The position numbers were made by a program, and so were the translations under genes. Positions 22,325 to 33,608 of a DNA stretch of 64,000 bases are shown here, piece after piece (within the stretch, counting starts at the first letter, position 1; each line of letters begins with the position of its first letter). Source of the stretch: Calamus simplicifolius (Eukaryota; Streptophyta; Magnoliopsida; Arecales; Arecaceae); contig UESW01001676.1 in assembly GCA_900491605.1 (NCBI GenBank), positions 1-64,000 of the forward strand. The letters run 5' to 3'. The notes under the pieces were generated by a model. It searched no databases, was not told the origin of the DNA, and saw only the letters and a list, made by a program, of their open reading frames with translations.

Positions 22325-22334
<10 letters not shown>
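22119..22334 (+). pseudogene. G-type lectin S-receptor-like kinase, 5' fragment
   Basis: The sequence encodes a hydrophobic signal-peptide-like stretch (LLLFLLVLHPCFL) followed by ADTLKHGQSISDGQALRSAG and NTFELGFFSPGSSKYGY. This is the start of the mannose-binding B-lectin domain of plant S-domain receptor kinases. The ATG at 22119 is in a different frame from the lectin part, and the lectin frame has a stop upstream at 22108, so one indel separates them. Coding stops at a (TA)n tract, which is followed by LTR-like sequence. The rest of the gene (lectin, S-locus, PAN, kinase) is absent except for an inverted S-locus piece at 26.8 kb. Confidence 0.85.

Positions 22335-22357
<23 letters not shown>
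22329..22357. repeat. (TA)n microsatellite at the kinase/LTR junction
   Basis: About 14 TA dinucleotides lie directly between the last lectin codons and the start of an LTR-like repeat. A matching (TA)n tract lies at 26677-26696, at the other end of the inserted block. Confidence 0.9.
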
Positions 22358-22362
<5 letters not shown>

Positions 22363-23022
22363 AAAAATAAATTTGATCTTACAAAAAATTCCTTTCTAAA
22401 ATTGCTAGAAATATGTTATAAAAATTTAAATATATAAATAAAGTAAAACCAAAAGATTAGATGGATCAAACCAGGACCGAGGTGTGTTAGATACTGCCCT
22501 ACGGATCAGATTTTCGCCCCTTCGTGCAGGTTGTTGGCGATATGTCCCCAAGGTATAATGATCGACCCGATATGTCCCCAAGGTATAATGACCCGGCTTG
22601 ACCCGATCCTTCTACTACGAGCACGATCGTGTGGAGGAGCAAACCCAACGATTACCTTTAGATGTCCAAAAGATCAATAAAATATATAAAAACAAAATGA
22701 GATAAAATAAATCATATAGGCTACTCCAAATTATTCTAGATTGATTCCTAGCCTCAATCTGAATCCCTGAGCCTATTTATAGGCTCCCATAAAAGCTCCA
22801 ACGGCTCGGCCCATAATGGCCTTAAAGGCATAATGGCCGTTAGCCCCAAATTACGTCAAAAACGGCTTACAAATTAAATTATTTGGGCCGTTTCTGAAAC
22901 GTTGGTCTTCCAACGTTCACACAAATGTCCGTTGAGGCAACGGATGTCTACGCAACTGAAAGAACATCCGCGAGCGAACGTTCCCCTTTTTTTATTTTTT
23001 TTATTTAAATTTTTTTCTAACA
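22358..23022 (-). repeat. LTR-like repeat, copy 1 (minus-strand copia LTR)
   Basis: It starts TGTTGAAAAATAAATTTG and ends TTTTTTTCTAACA. The sequence after it, ATCTCCCACAAAAG (23023-23036), is the reverse complement of a copia polypurine tract (CTTTTGTGGGAGAT). Read on minus, this is PPT followed by an LTR starting TGTTAGAAA and ending TTTTTCAACA, so it would be the 3' LTR of a minus-strand element. It shares nearly its whole length with 25401-26000. Confidence 0.65.
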
Positions 23023-23036
23023 ATCTCCCACAAAAG

Positions 23037-25400
23037 TTTAAAATAAAAAAATAAATAAAATAAATATAAAAAAATTTTAGGGCATCTTATACTGCGCAAT
23101 AGGTGAGGTGTCCTATGGACTTGAACCTCACTTAGTGTTGATTGTATACATCTGAAGAAACCATAGTGGATTAGACCTTGAACTAGGTCCTTTGACTCAG
23201 ACTTCTACTAATCACACACAGTATGGATCAATTGGGTTTAAGCGGTCAGCGCATATTAAAGGCTTTGCGCTTAGTACCTTGATTTTTATGAGAATTCTTT
23301 AAGGTTAGCCCAAACCTTTAGTCACGGCCTAATATGACGATTCTCATATAGGTGAATCCTCCAAGGGTATTTGTGACAATACCCTGCAGATAACCTACCT
23401 CGGATCCATTAAGAGTATGACTCAACCTTACACAAATTTACTTTGTCACTTTACAAGAGCACTCATCATAGGGATGGGATGAGAAATTTTCAAAATTTAT
23501 GCTCTAACACGATCACTCAATCGCTTCGTTTCTACCACATTGAACCTCATTCATGGGATCTCCAATCACAGAGGTTGGGTATCCACTGCTGGCAACCAAA
23601 TAATGGGCTTAAGCCACATCCCCCTCGATGAATCTAGGACTCCATTCCTAGATAACTCCTTGGTTAATTAGTCTGCCAAAATCTTTTCGGCAAATTCCAA
23701 AGAGATAATTTTATTTTTGAATTAGACCTCAAATAAGAGAATCAGGCAAAGATATATTAGAATTGAATATCCAAATACAAGGTAAACAATAAGTTGGATA
23801 TTCCAACAGTCATGAGTAAATTATAAAAACTTTTATTAAATCTCATGGCAATAGATTTCAAGAGACTCAAAATATAGCATTTAAATAACATACCTTGTCA
23901 CAGCATCCAAGTTCATCCATTCTTTGCCATTTGGTAACATAAAAGATTCACAATAGTAGGTAAGCAATAAGTATTTGCCTAATGCTGTCACTTTTGTCTA
24001 GCAACTTCAATACAACAAGGAGATATTAAATATTGATCACTATACCAGAAAACATTTATCTGGAACAGAAAAACTTTTGCATTTATGTAAGAATGCAAAT
24101 ACTAGAAAACACTTATCTGTAACAGAAAAACTTTTGCATTTATGTAAGAATGCAAATATATATGCTAGTAGCTTCACTTGAAAGTTAAATGATAAGATGA
24201 TATAAAAATATATCGATATACAAGCATGCATATATTATGTGCACAAGTGCAAGCATGTGTGTTTTTCAACAAGGCTTTGTTTTCATGCTGAATGGTTAAC
24301 CACCTGATTGATGACTTCACCCCTTGTCCATCTATCCAGTGAACAAAGTAATTCACTTTCTGATTAGCACTTCAGCTTTATATTTGTTAGCTTTGTTAGT
24401 TACTACACCAACTTGAGGAGAGAATAAATATACATATTACATATGTACTTGGGCACTAAGATGTGACAAGCCCCACCTGATTTGCACACGTCTGTGTACC
24501 TATATGCATACATGTATAAATACGTATGTATTTATATACATATAATTAAACATGTGAATGTTCGGTGAATAGAAAGAAGCCTCCGACATGTTGAACAAAT
24601 CATATGCACACACACACCAAGATCCAAGCTTCAACCTCTAACAAGTCAGAAGACAAAGGAAGCTCAACAGTGTCTAACATTTTATTTTAAGACAACAATG
24701 TCATATGTTATTATTTTTGTTATGTCTTATTTATCAGTTTAGTATATTTTATGCTCACCATATATCGCCCGAGGCATATCAAAATGTATTAAAATCTGAT
24801 ACTACAAATGAAGCAGATAAACCAAATAATGATTCTTTGTACTAAAACAATTGCATAGCAAATTGCAGAGATAGCTGGACAGTCGCTTTTATTATAGGCT
24901 AAGTACATGACCATGATTGCCCAATCTATTTAATAACCAAGATTTGTTACACCAATTTCTGTCCATGTATGTGCATGAGCACTTAACTGTCTGATGGTGA
25001 AGATAAACTGAGTATTCATTTTACCATATATTTAACAAAAATTAGTAAGGAAGAAGAAAAATGGCGTGTATCAACTAACTCTTTTAAAGCAACATAGCAC
25101 AACAATCCCTTCCAACGGTAAAAAGATCAACTTATGAAATATAACTTAAAGCATTGCAGCAATGTTAATATTTTGCCCAAGGAAAATAATAAGTATTCAA
25201 ACCATAATCTTTTCCCCTTAAATCTTAGGCCCAATGGATGATCATAATTTAGCATAGCAACATTTGCACCATTAATTCACATGCATTTCAGAGTGGCATA
25301 AAAACTTTATATGTTGAGCAAACTCATGCAAAAGCAGAATGAGTAAATGGAATGAAAATCTAGCAATCTCTAGAGAAGAAAGGAAAATCTGATCCTTAGC
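23037..25400. other. Interior between two LTR-like copies, no coding recognised
   Basis: This is probably the degenerate 3' part of a copia element in minus orientation, but no gag or pol motif could be read in any frame. It includes a 60-bp tandem duplication (separate entry), an AT-rich half from 24,150, and microsatellite-like words (CACACACACACC near 24,608). Nothing else is recognised. Confidence 0.4.
24046..24162. repeat. Two-copy 60-bp tandem repeat
   Basis: Copies begin at about 24049 and 24109 and share CAGAAAAACTTTTGCATTT and ATGTAAGAATGCAAATA. One copy differs at GGAACAG versus GTAACAG. The repeat keeps the minus frame open, creating a false ORF with a repeated FAFLHKCKSFSV. Confidence 0.85.
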
Positions 25401-26020
25401 TGTTGGAAAATAATTTTGATCTTACAAAAAATCCCTTTCTAAAATTGCTAGAAATATGTTATAGAAATTTAAATATACAAATAAAGTAAAACCAAAAGAT
25501 TAGATAGATCAAACCAGGACCGAGGCATGTTAGACACTACCCTAAGGATCAGATTTTCGTCCCTTCGTGCAGGTTGTTGGCGATCTGTCCCCAAGGTACA
25601 ATGACCCGGCTCGACCCGATCCTCCTACTACGAGCATGATCGTGTGGAGGTGCAAACCCAATGATTACCTTCAGATGCCTAAAAGATCAATAAAATATAT
25701 AAAAACAAAATGAGATAAAACAAATCATATAGGCTACTCCAAATTATTCTAGATTGATTCCTAGCCTCAATCTGAATCCCTGAGCCTATTTATAGGCTCG
25801 GCCTATAAAAGCTCCAACGGCTCGGCCCATAATGGCCTTAAAGGCCTAATGACCGTTAGCCCCAAATTACGTCAAAAACGGCTTACAAATTAAATTATTT
25901 GAGTCATTTTTGAAACGTTGGTCTTCCAACGTTCACACAAATGTCCGTTGAGGCAACGGGTTTGCTCGAGCGTTCCGCTATTCCTTCCGTTTGGAAAGGA
26001 ACGGTCACAAGGAGAAACTG
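25401..26020 (-). repeat. LTR-like repeat, copy 2
   Basis: It begins TGTTGGAAAATAATTTTG and follows copy 1 closely (GATCAAACCAGGACCGAGG, CCTTCGTGCAGGTTGTTGGC, CTCCAACGGCTCGGCCCATA, AACGTTGGTCTTCCAACG) up to GTTGAGGCAACGG, after which the two diverge. It lacks the TCTAACA terminus seen in copy 1, so it is truncated or rearranged at the right. No convincing primer-binding site lies inside its left edge. Confidence 0.7.
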
Positions 26021-26099
26021 TCATTTTTTTTAATATAAATATATGGATAACTAAGGGAAATAAGAAGAGAATATAGAAGGCAGAAAATAAAATCCTTAA

Positions 26100-26310
26100 T
26101 AAAATTCCGTTGCTACAAATCCTGTTGCTGCAAATCCTTGAAGATCATGTTGCTGCAAATCCTTGAAGATTCTGTTGTCTGTTGCTGCAAATTCTGTTGC
26201 CTGTTGCTACAAATTCTGTTGCTGCAAATCCTTAAAGATTATGTTGCTGCAAATCTTCGAAGATTCTGTTACTGTAATTCCTTGAAGATCTTGTTGCTGC
26301 AAATCCTGAT
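26100..26310. repeat. Minisatellite, TGTTGCTGCAAATCCTTGAAGAT unit
   Basis: About nine imperfect copies of a 23-25-bp unit (TGTTGCTGCAAATCCTTGAAG with variants TGTTGCTACAAATTC and TGTTACTGTAATTCCTTG) are present. The plus-strand frame at 26138-26332 is a by-product of the repeat. Confidence 0.85.
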
Positions 26311-26404
26311 GTTGTCTCAACAAAGAGTCTAAACAAAGAAATCTATCTCAACAAACTACCGGTGGTAAAAGATTTATTTAACTATTTTATTATTATATTT
26401 GGGC

Positions 26405-26690
26405 ATATGAAGAATCATTGGGTTTGAACCTCCACCCGATCGTGCTTGCGGTAGGAGGATCGAATCAAATCAGGTCATTGTACCTTGGGACAATTCGCCA
26501 ATAACCCGCACGAGGGGGCGAAAACTTATCCTTAGGGCAGTGTTTAACACGTCTCGACCCGTTTGATTCCTTTTAATTTTAATTTTAATTTTAATTTTGA
26601 GTATAAATTTTTGATTAATTTTCTAGCATTTTTCTAATAAAGAAATTTTGCAAAAGGAAAAAACAATTTTTCTAATATATATATATATAT
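26405..26690 (+). repeat. Inverted, diverged partial copy of the same LTR-like repeat
   Basis: The reverse complement of this stretch matches the first ~290 bp of the copies at 22358 and 25401: CACTGCCCTAAGGAT, TTTTCGCCCCCTCGTGCGGG, TTGGCGAATTGTCCCAAGG, TACAATGACC and CACGATCGGGTGGAGG. It is more diverged than the other two are from each other. It ends next to (TA)n at 26677-26696. The whole 22.36-26.69 kb block therefore has inverted ends. Confidence 0.75.
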
Positions 26691-26774
26691 ATATATTGCT
26701 GTTAAAATCTTTCCTTCGACTCGGACGCGATCGGGCTCTGTGACGGGCTCACGCAAGAGGCGTTAGGGGTAGCC

Positions 26775-26975
26775 CTCCGTGGAAGACCACGGCGGGTTCT
26801 TCTGACATACCCTCCTGACCAATTTCCTTTACTCCATTCGATGCTCGAGCTTGGCTCGAAGCCTTCCAGGCAGCTACATATCGGCGTGTCGCCATCGTTG
26901 CACTTCCCGTATCTCCCACACTTGCCATAGATCTCGCACTCGTTGACCGGCTCTGCCCACAGAGACTCCCATATT
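26775..26975 (-). pseudogene. G-type lectin S-receptor-like kinase, S-locus glycoprotein domain fragment
   Basis: The minus strand reads WESLWAEPVNECEIYGKCGR, YGKCNDGDTPICSCLEGFEP, then SIEWSKGNWSGGYVRRT. This is the EGF-like part at the end of the S-locus glycoprotein domain, with its Cys spacing (C-EIYGK-C-GRYGK-C... C-S-C) intact. The usual GGCVRRT has Tyr instead of Cys. Coding resemblance stops after VRRT. It is in the opposite orientation to the lectin fragment at 22.1 kb; both could derive from one gene split and inverted around the LTR-like block. Confidence 0.87.
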
Positions 26976-29900
26976 TGTATTACTCTCTCTCTCTCTCTCT
27001 TTAGAAATCGTGTACCATCATGTCACGTGAAATTCTAAGTTTTGGTAAGGAACCAAAATGAAATTATCAAGTGCTCATTTGGGAATGTTACCATCTATGT
27101 TCATATATTGAATAGCATGGTGATATACTTCATTTTGCCTTGGCTCAAAGCCTATTTAAAACCATATTATCGCGCCTTAATTATCTACTGTGAGCAAAAT
27201 GGATCCGTTGTTGTAGATGGCCTCCAGCTTGTTTTATTCCAGTCGCCAGGTGTCAGGTGCTATCAACGTGGCTCGGCTCCAAGCAGAGCAATCGCCACTA
27301 GTTGAGGGAAATAAAACTAGCATAGTTACCGCTTTCAATTGGTGAAGAAACCAGCTGATTGCCTTGGATCCATGATATATAATTTCAACTGGATGATTCT
27401 CATTTATGTCTTTGCCCTTTGTTTTAAGGATTCACATATATGTAAATACCAAAGAAAGAATACCAAAGAAAGAATACCCTATCATCCAGTTGTCCTTCCC
27501 GCTTCGGCTGGCCAAGACTTCACCTTTTATCTCTCCCAAACCTCCCTCAGCGTTTCAAATCCCAGACGGAGTCGTCCACCCTCTCCAAAGGTATTATTCC
27601 TCATCCCTCCTTTCCTCCCACTTGAGCGTTTGCCGCCTTGTCTTCTGTCTTGTTTAAACTGCGCGAACCTTTGGTATTCACTTCATCCTTTTTGGTTTGG
27701 TTTGATGTTTTTGGTTTTCTGGTTTTCTTGGGTTTCCCCTGCAAGTATCTCTCTGACCTGAGAAACCTCTGTTTTCTCATTGTATTGTGGTTCGTTTTAG
27801 CACTGTCTCCTCTGGTTTCTCTGATATTTTGTGTGTTAAAGAGTCCTTGAATCTTGTAAAGAAGGGAGACCGGGTTTGATCTGGGTTTTCGAGTGGTCGC
27901 AATGGCGTAGGGATAGGACGTTTACGCCTTTGCTGTTGGAGAGATTGATGGGATTTTACTTACTCTTGTAGTTTCCCCTCTCATCTCTTCTTTTTAGTGT
28001 TTGAATCTTTAGATTGACCAAGTTTTGATGTACGAGGAGCGTTTCTGTCTCCATAATCCTCTGCTATGAAAAGTTCTTGATTTGTTATTTCGTTGCTGGT
28101 GATGTTCAGTGGTAAAAGTGCGGAAGGAGATTAGATGATATATGGGTTGTGGAGTGGAGTCAAGTTCAGACCTAAATATTCAATCTTTATTAGAAGGCCA
28201 ATTATATGTACTAGGAATGTGATCTGAGAGAAACTCTTCATATTCCCTTATGTCTTTTCACTTTTAAAAAGTTGGATGGACATTAGTTTCTTGAAGCTGA
28301 AATTGATTTAAATTGTGTCAATGTTTTCTAGAGGCAAGTGGATGTAATCTCCAAATTGCTGGTAGGTTTTGATATTTTCAGGTGAGTGCCCTTTTTTAAA
28401 ACTTGCCACTGATAGTCTCACATATCATGAATCATTTTTTTTTTCTTTATCTTTGCCTGAACTAATTTGCATGAAACTCATGGTAGATTGGTTAGTTCTT
28501 GTATTGTCTTCATCTAGGTCTTTAACCATGTCTGAGTGTTTATGTTGTGAATTGGTTTGCCTTTTTTTTTTTTCTTCCTCTCTCTCTCTCTCTCTCTCTC
28601 TCGCAAATACTTGAAGCCTTCGGGTCAGCTGGGGGGAGGGGTTGGAAGAATGTATGATTGGTGAGGCTGTGGATTCCACACTTCAAGATTTTTGAGATGA
28701 AGCCGGTTATCATATGATTCTTATCTTTATACATGTCTGGTGCGTTGATATAGCTGGATAATCAAACTCCCAAAAATCTTCCCTCTACTACTGTATTATG
28801 GAGAACTCTAGGAAATCGGTTCATCCGCTGAGTGCAAGTCCACCGTGGACCCGGCAAACGCCAGCTACCTTATAACATGCATCACACATGAAGCCCAGTA
28901 CCATATAAATGGAATATAAGAAGCTTCTGTTATTTTTCTCTGAAAATATCCCCTGGTTTTAGTGCACGAATCTTCACATATAAACTTACATACTTTTACT
29001 TTTTGGGGCGTTGTTCATTATTTTTCTCAACTTATTTTACTGGGTTCCTTTCCAGCTAATGTCTTGTTTATTTTGTAAAACATTTGTTTTTTCTATAGTT
29101 TATGAATCCTCTGGCACTTCAGGCTTTTGACTTTGCTTTGCTTTTTCCTGTATCTTTTTGCTACAAGGAGCCTTCCAATTGCAAGATCAACATAGATTTT
29201 TATCTCTCAACGGAAAATTCCTTTGGTACTTATTTTCATTTTTCTGTATGAGTATGTCTCTCATAATCAAAACTCTAATTGGTGTACTAGACGTGAAATT
29301 TTGTTTCATTTTATCATGCAGTGGACATTATAATGATTCAAGCACATGAGGCACTTACATGTGGAGAAGTTTTTAAAGTGAAGCTAAACTAATTTGATGA
29401 ATAATGACTTAATTATTCTTCTTTTTCAGTCAAAGGACATTTCTGGTGATATTTTTCTTTTGGACATGGATGTTGTTCTGTCCTCAACCTCTTACTTTGC
29501 TTTGGTTCTTAAATGCATTCTTTTTACGAGGTCAATGTAATTAGAAGTCTAATTTATTTAATTTAATGTTATGGGCTGCAAGGCATAATTTCAAATATTG
29601 ATCTGCTAGCTGATATGGTTAGTACTGTTATCATTTCCAGAGAGAGAATAAATGGCTAGATAGAAGGAAGGCATCTTGTGGAGCAGAATTGCTGCAAAAG
29701 TTTATGTACTTTTAAAATATAAAATTGAAAGTTTTCAATTATGTAGAAGGTTTTGTGATCATATTGATCTCCGATATTTTGGCATCATTGTGGTCCTTCT
29801 TGTTGTTGTATGCACAGTAATGAACTCTAATGCTAGAGTACGGTGTTGTTTCTTTTGCAGTTTTCACAGTTCTGTTAATTCTTGTAGACTTTAAATTATC

Positions 29901-30124
29901 CTTTTTATGAGCATACTCATTAACTAAAGTCATATTTTGTGGATGAAATTTACTTCATTTTATCACAAGCAGCTTGTGGGTTTTGATTAGCATTTTTTTG
30001 GAAGCTTGTGGGTTCTGTGAGCAAAAATTTTGTGGATCTTAGTGTGTTCCATGCGGTTTATGAAATATAAAGCCTTCAAACTTTCTGTCTACCATGATTA
30101 ACTGATGTTGCTCATATTTATCTA
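26976..30124. other. No gene resolved; possible upstream region of the ENT locus
   Basis: The segment at about 27,490-27,590 (CT-rich, ending in a GTATTATTCC donor-like site after TCTCCAAAG) looks like a plant 5' untranslated exon, and T-rich intron-like DNA follows. A (CT)n tract lies at about 28577-28602. I searched by eye for the expected ENT first coding exon (a transmembrane segment ending in a WNSMLT-like motif) and did not find it. The open frames at 27339-27761 and 27406-27850 have no recognisable domain. Confidence 0.4.
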
Positions 30125-30612
30125 GCTTGTCATTTAGGTATGCACTTGTCTTGCTTGCAATGTATAACATATGGGACTTGATAGCGAGATATCTACCTAT
30201 TTTAGAATGGCTCAAGTTGACATCACGGAAAGGTCTCATGCTTGCAATTCTATCACGTTTCTTATTCATTCCAGCATTCTACTTCACATCTAAGTATGGA
30301 GACCAAGGATGGATGATTATGTTGACATCCTATTTAGGACTCAGCAAAGGTTACCTTACTGTCTGTGTACTTACTGCAGCACCCAAAGGATTCAAGGTCA
30401 GTAAACCATTTTGTCCAAAAAGAACCACATCGATTACATGCATTAAAGTAGTTTAATGTCACAAAGCGCACCCATTACTTCGTTGATATTATATATGAAG
30501 CCTTTGACATCACTATTTATAAATTGATCTGGAAAATGTCAATTTAAATTGGACTAAATACCTTAGCTTAGCTCAACTCTTTAACAGATCACTGAACTGT
30601 CATTTGCCCAAG
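30125..30612 (+). repeat. Direct duplicate of ENT exon 6 and following intron, copy 1
   Basis: This 488-bp block matches 34203-34690 over its full length with only scattered substitutions (for example CATATGGGAC versus CGTATGGGAC, CCTATTTTAG versus CCTGTTTTAG). The copies are 4078 bp apart. Identity stops abruptly at both ends, after CATTTGCCCAAG on the right. Confidence 0.95.
30138..30396 (+). pseudogene. Extra copy of an ENT transporter exon, upstream and out of order
   Basis: The exon runs between a CATTTAG acceptor and a GTCAGT donor. It encodes YALVLLAMYNIWDLIARYLP, KLTSRKGLMLAILSRFLFIP, AFYFTSKYGDQGWMIMLTSY and GYLTVCVLTAAPKGFK, the last-but-one block of plant equilibrative nucleoside transporters (TM8-10 region). 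It lies before, not after, the exons for the N-terminal half, so it cannot be used in a normal transcript. The reading frame is intact, so duplication is probably recent. Confidence 0.9.
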
Positions 30613-31856
30613 AGTTAAGTGAATGCTATGAGAAAACCACTAATTACTCTTACATAAATGAACAGGGCAAGACCATTGCCATGATCATCTGTTGGCTTTA
30701 GGAAATGGAGGTCTTTTGGTATAGAATAGCTTGTTAACAATCGAAGATTACTATGCTTACATCTTTCCAGTATGCTTCTTTCTCATCATCACCTTTTGGC
30801 ATTCTGTCACTAATATTGTTTGCATCATTCTGGCTCTATGATTCTTCTCATTTTATGTACTATGTTCTATTTTTTGCCCTGGTTCTGCTATATATTCTTG
30901 GAAACGACCTTCATGTTATATTAAATTATATTTATTAATAAAAAAATGTGCATGTGTGTGTTGTGGTCATAAAAAGCTGGATATGATAATTCCATGACAA
31001 GTTGTCAAAAGAAGTGATCACAAGCCATGAAATTAGGTAATGTTCAGAACTAAATCTTAGGATTTAAGCTATGAAATTTGAAAAAAAATCAAGTTGGCTA
31101 AGTTATGTATACATAACTTCTCCTGCTTTACTTTGAAATTAGCATATCAAAAACCAAAAGTTTTAGTGTTTTTCACATATATTTTTGAGGATGATATATA
31201 AACTACAAGCTTTGTTTAGTTTGGGGACACGAAGGAATGCCATTTGTTGGCAAATTAAGTTTTTTTTTTTTTTTTTTTTGCTACAAATACATCAGAGGTA
31301 TATGTTTCAAGACTCTATGCTAGCCTGCAAAATTCTAGGGAGTCTATTCCGTTCTAGAGATGGTGCACAATTCTCTCTTCATCGTATCACTCTAGTAGTT
31401 ATCTGTGACGTAGGTTATTGTAATGATATTTAAGGACAGCATGTTTTTGATATTGAATGCAGCCAAGCAATGATCCCATAAAGGTAGGGCCAGTAATGGA
31501 GAATCACTATGGAAAATGTCAGAATAGGTTCTAGAATTTGTTGATGAACTAGCTACATCATTCAATAGTCCATGCCATTAAACCTGGCTTGATCCAACTT
31601 GGTGACAAGGTGAACTACCCAAAGTAAAACATTACCTCAAGCCATCAACTAATTTGTGTGCTAGAACTGAAATTATCTCATTCAGAAATAAAATGTATAT
31701 TTCTTATTAAAATTTGTTGTTGTGATGTTATGCTCAAATATGCATTTTTTAGCACTTTAGGATATTGTACCTTATGAAACACTGATGCAAAATTTCTGAT
31801 CAATGGATATTAGATAAATTCTTGTATGAACTGTCTAAATATTTTTCCTACTGCAG
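30613..31856. other. Intron-like or upstream DNA of the ENT locus, no exon found
   Basis: The stretch is T-rich with a 21-base T tract at about 31261-31280. No frame encodes a recognisable protein. It ends at the acceptor CTACTGCAG of the first recognised ENT exon. Confidence 0.45.
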
Positions 31857-33472
31857 GATTACCACCCGACAAGAGTACTTACTATTGTTTATCAAGCTTT
31901 TGCCCTTGGAATTGTTGCAATACTAGCATACAATGAAGCAAATGTCAACACCAGAAACCACCACCTAATTGGATATAGTCTGTTCTTCTTAAGTTCTCTG
32001 ATGCTAATTGTGGTAAGTTTCCCCATTATTTTTCTAGATATGGTCCTTCCTAAAATTTTACGCAGTTACTATCAAGGTTTTCTCAAATCCGGTTCATGAC
32101 ATCAATTGTTTATGTTGTAGTTGGATGTGGCAACATCTGGAAAAGGTGGGCTTGGACCCTTTATCGGCATATGTGTCATCAGTGCAGCATTTGGAGTTGC
32201 TGATGCTCATGTTCAGGGGGGAATGTTTGGCGATCTGTTATTGATGTGCCCAGAATTCACGCAGGTAAGGTGATGGTGGATTACTTCTGCAAATTACTTA
32301 TTTGATTTTAATTTTTATGTGAAACAGTATTCTCACACTATGTGCCATCTTTTTCTTGTTAAATCGCAGTCCTTCTTGGCTGGCTTGGCAGCATCTGGCG
32401 CACTTAGCTCTGCTTTGAGATTAATATTGAAGGCAACTTTTAAGAACTCCCAAAATGGTCTTCGCAAGGGAGCCAGTGCGTATACATATTACTTTAGTAC
32501 ATCTATAGTGCTGATAAGCATAGAATATACCATCCATTTCATTTGAAACTTTAACATTTAGACTGTTTGGTTGTATGTGCTGAAACTAGTACTTTTTCAT
32601 TGGTTTGAATTATATGAGGGATGCAGGTGATAACTTTTCCAGCACACACCCTAGTAAAATCATCTGTACGTAGTATCTGACCCAAAAGTTATTTTGTCCA
32701 TCAGTTCTAGGATTATAATTTGTCTTCTCAAGCTATTTTAAATTAAGTCCCGACCTCTTGGAGTAGTTACTGTAATTGCCTAAGAATTCAAAAGTACCTC
32801 AGATTAATTGCAATTCACATACTATCAATAGTAATTTCTTAACCTTCTTAAGTAGAACACCAAATGATTCATGATGTTCTTTAGGTCATGAACCCTGCTA
32901 CATACACAAAATTTCTCTGTGAGATATACCATACCTGGAACATAAATTGAGCATAGATTATATTAGCTAATTATCATATCAGTTCCTGTTCTCTTTTAGT
33001 ATTTTTCACAGTATGAAGTTGATATGAATCACCAGGGAATTTATAGAAGATTGTCATTTTTAACCCCTCTTGCAGTGGTGTTCTTCGCAATCTCCACATT
33101 TTTTGAGCTGCTCTGTGTTCTTTTGTATGCATTCATCTTCCCAAAAGTGCCGATTGTGAAGTACTACCGAACAAAAGCAGCTTCAGAAGGATCTAAGATA
33201 GTTTTTGCTGATCTTGCTGCTGCTGGCATCCACGACCAACATGGTCAAGGAGTCTGTATCTTGTCAAGAGTTTCATAACTATTTCAAAACCTTTAATTTA
33301 TAAGCTGCTTCTTTTAGAAATAGAAGTTTTGTTTCCACATTAAAGTTTATATTCCTTGCAGGTTGATGAGGACCCAAGATTCTTTGAGCGTTTGACAAAC
33401 AAACAGTTGTTATTGAAAAATTGTCAATTGTCCCTGGATTCTTGGCTGAAGATACTGGCTCTCACAGCTTGG

Positions 33473-33608
33473 GATAGAATTGCAAGCATGAGACCTTTCC
33501 GTAATGTCAACTTGAGCCATTCTAAAAAGGTAGATATCTCGCTATCAAGTCCCATACGTTATACATTGCAAGCAAGACAATTGCATACCTAAATGACAAG
33601 CAAGAATC
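33473..33608 (-). repeat. Inverted copy of the start of ENT exon 6 (short stem)
   Basis: The reverse complement matches 34199-34332: it begins with the intron end CTTGCTTGTCATTTAG, then the exon start (TATGCA...TTGCTTGCAATG), and stops at TGCAATTCTATC. Differences are few (CAATTGTC versus CACTTATC, TTACGG versus TCACGG). It directly follows the truncated fifth exon. Confidence 0.95.

Noticed and set aside
24040..24231. ORF with duplicated FAFLHKCKSFSV segment
   Set aside because: By-product of a two-copy 60-bp tandem repeat.
26700..26775. Similarity of TTCGACTCGGACGCGATC...GGGGTAGCCCTCC to the gypsy LTR end at 58,690-58,810
   Set aside because: Only scattered words agree; it may show that an LTR end abuts the S-locus fragment, but by eye it is too weak to annotate.
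27339..27850. Overlapping ORFs of 70-140 codons as a candidate gene before the ENT locus
   Set aside because: Composition is that of CT-rich leader and T-rich intron DNA; no domain, and the frames overlap each other.
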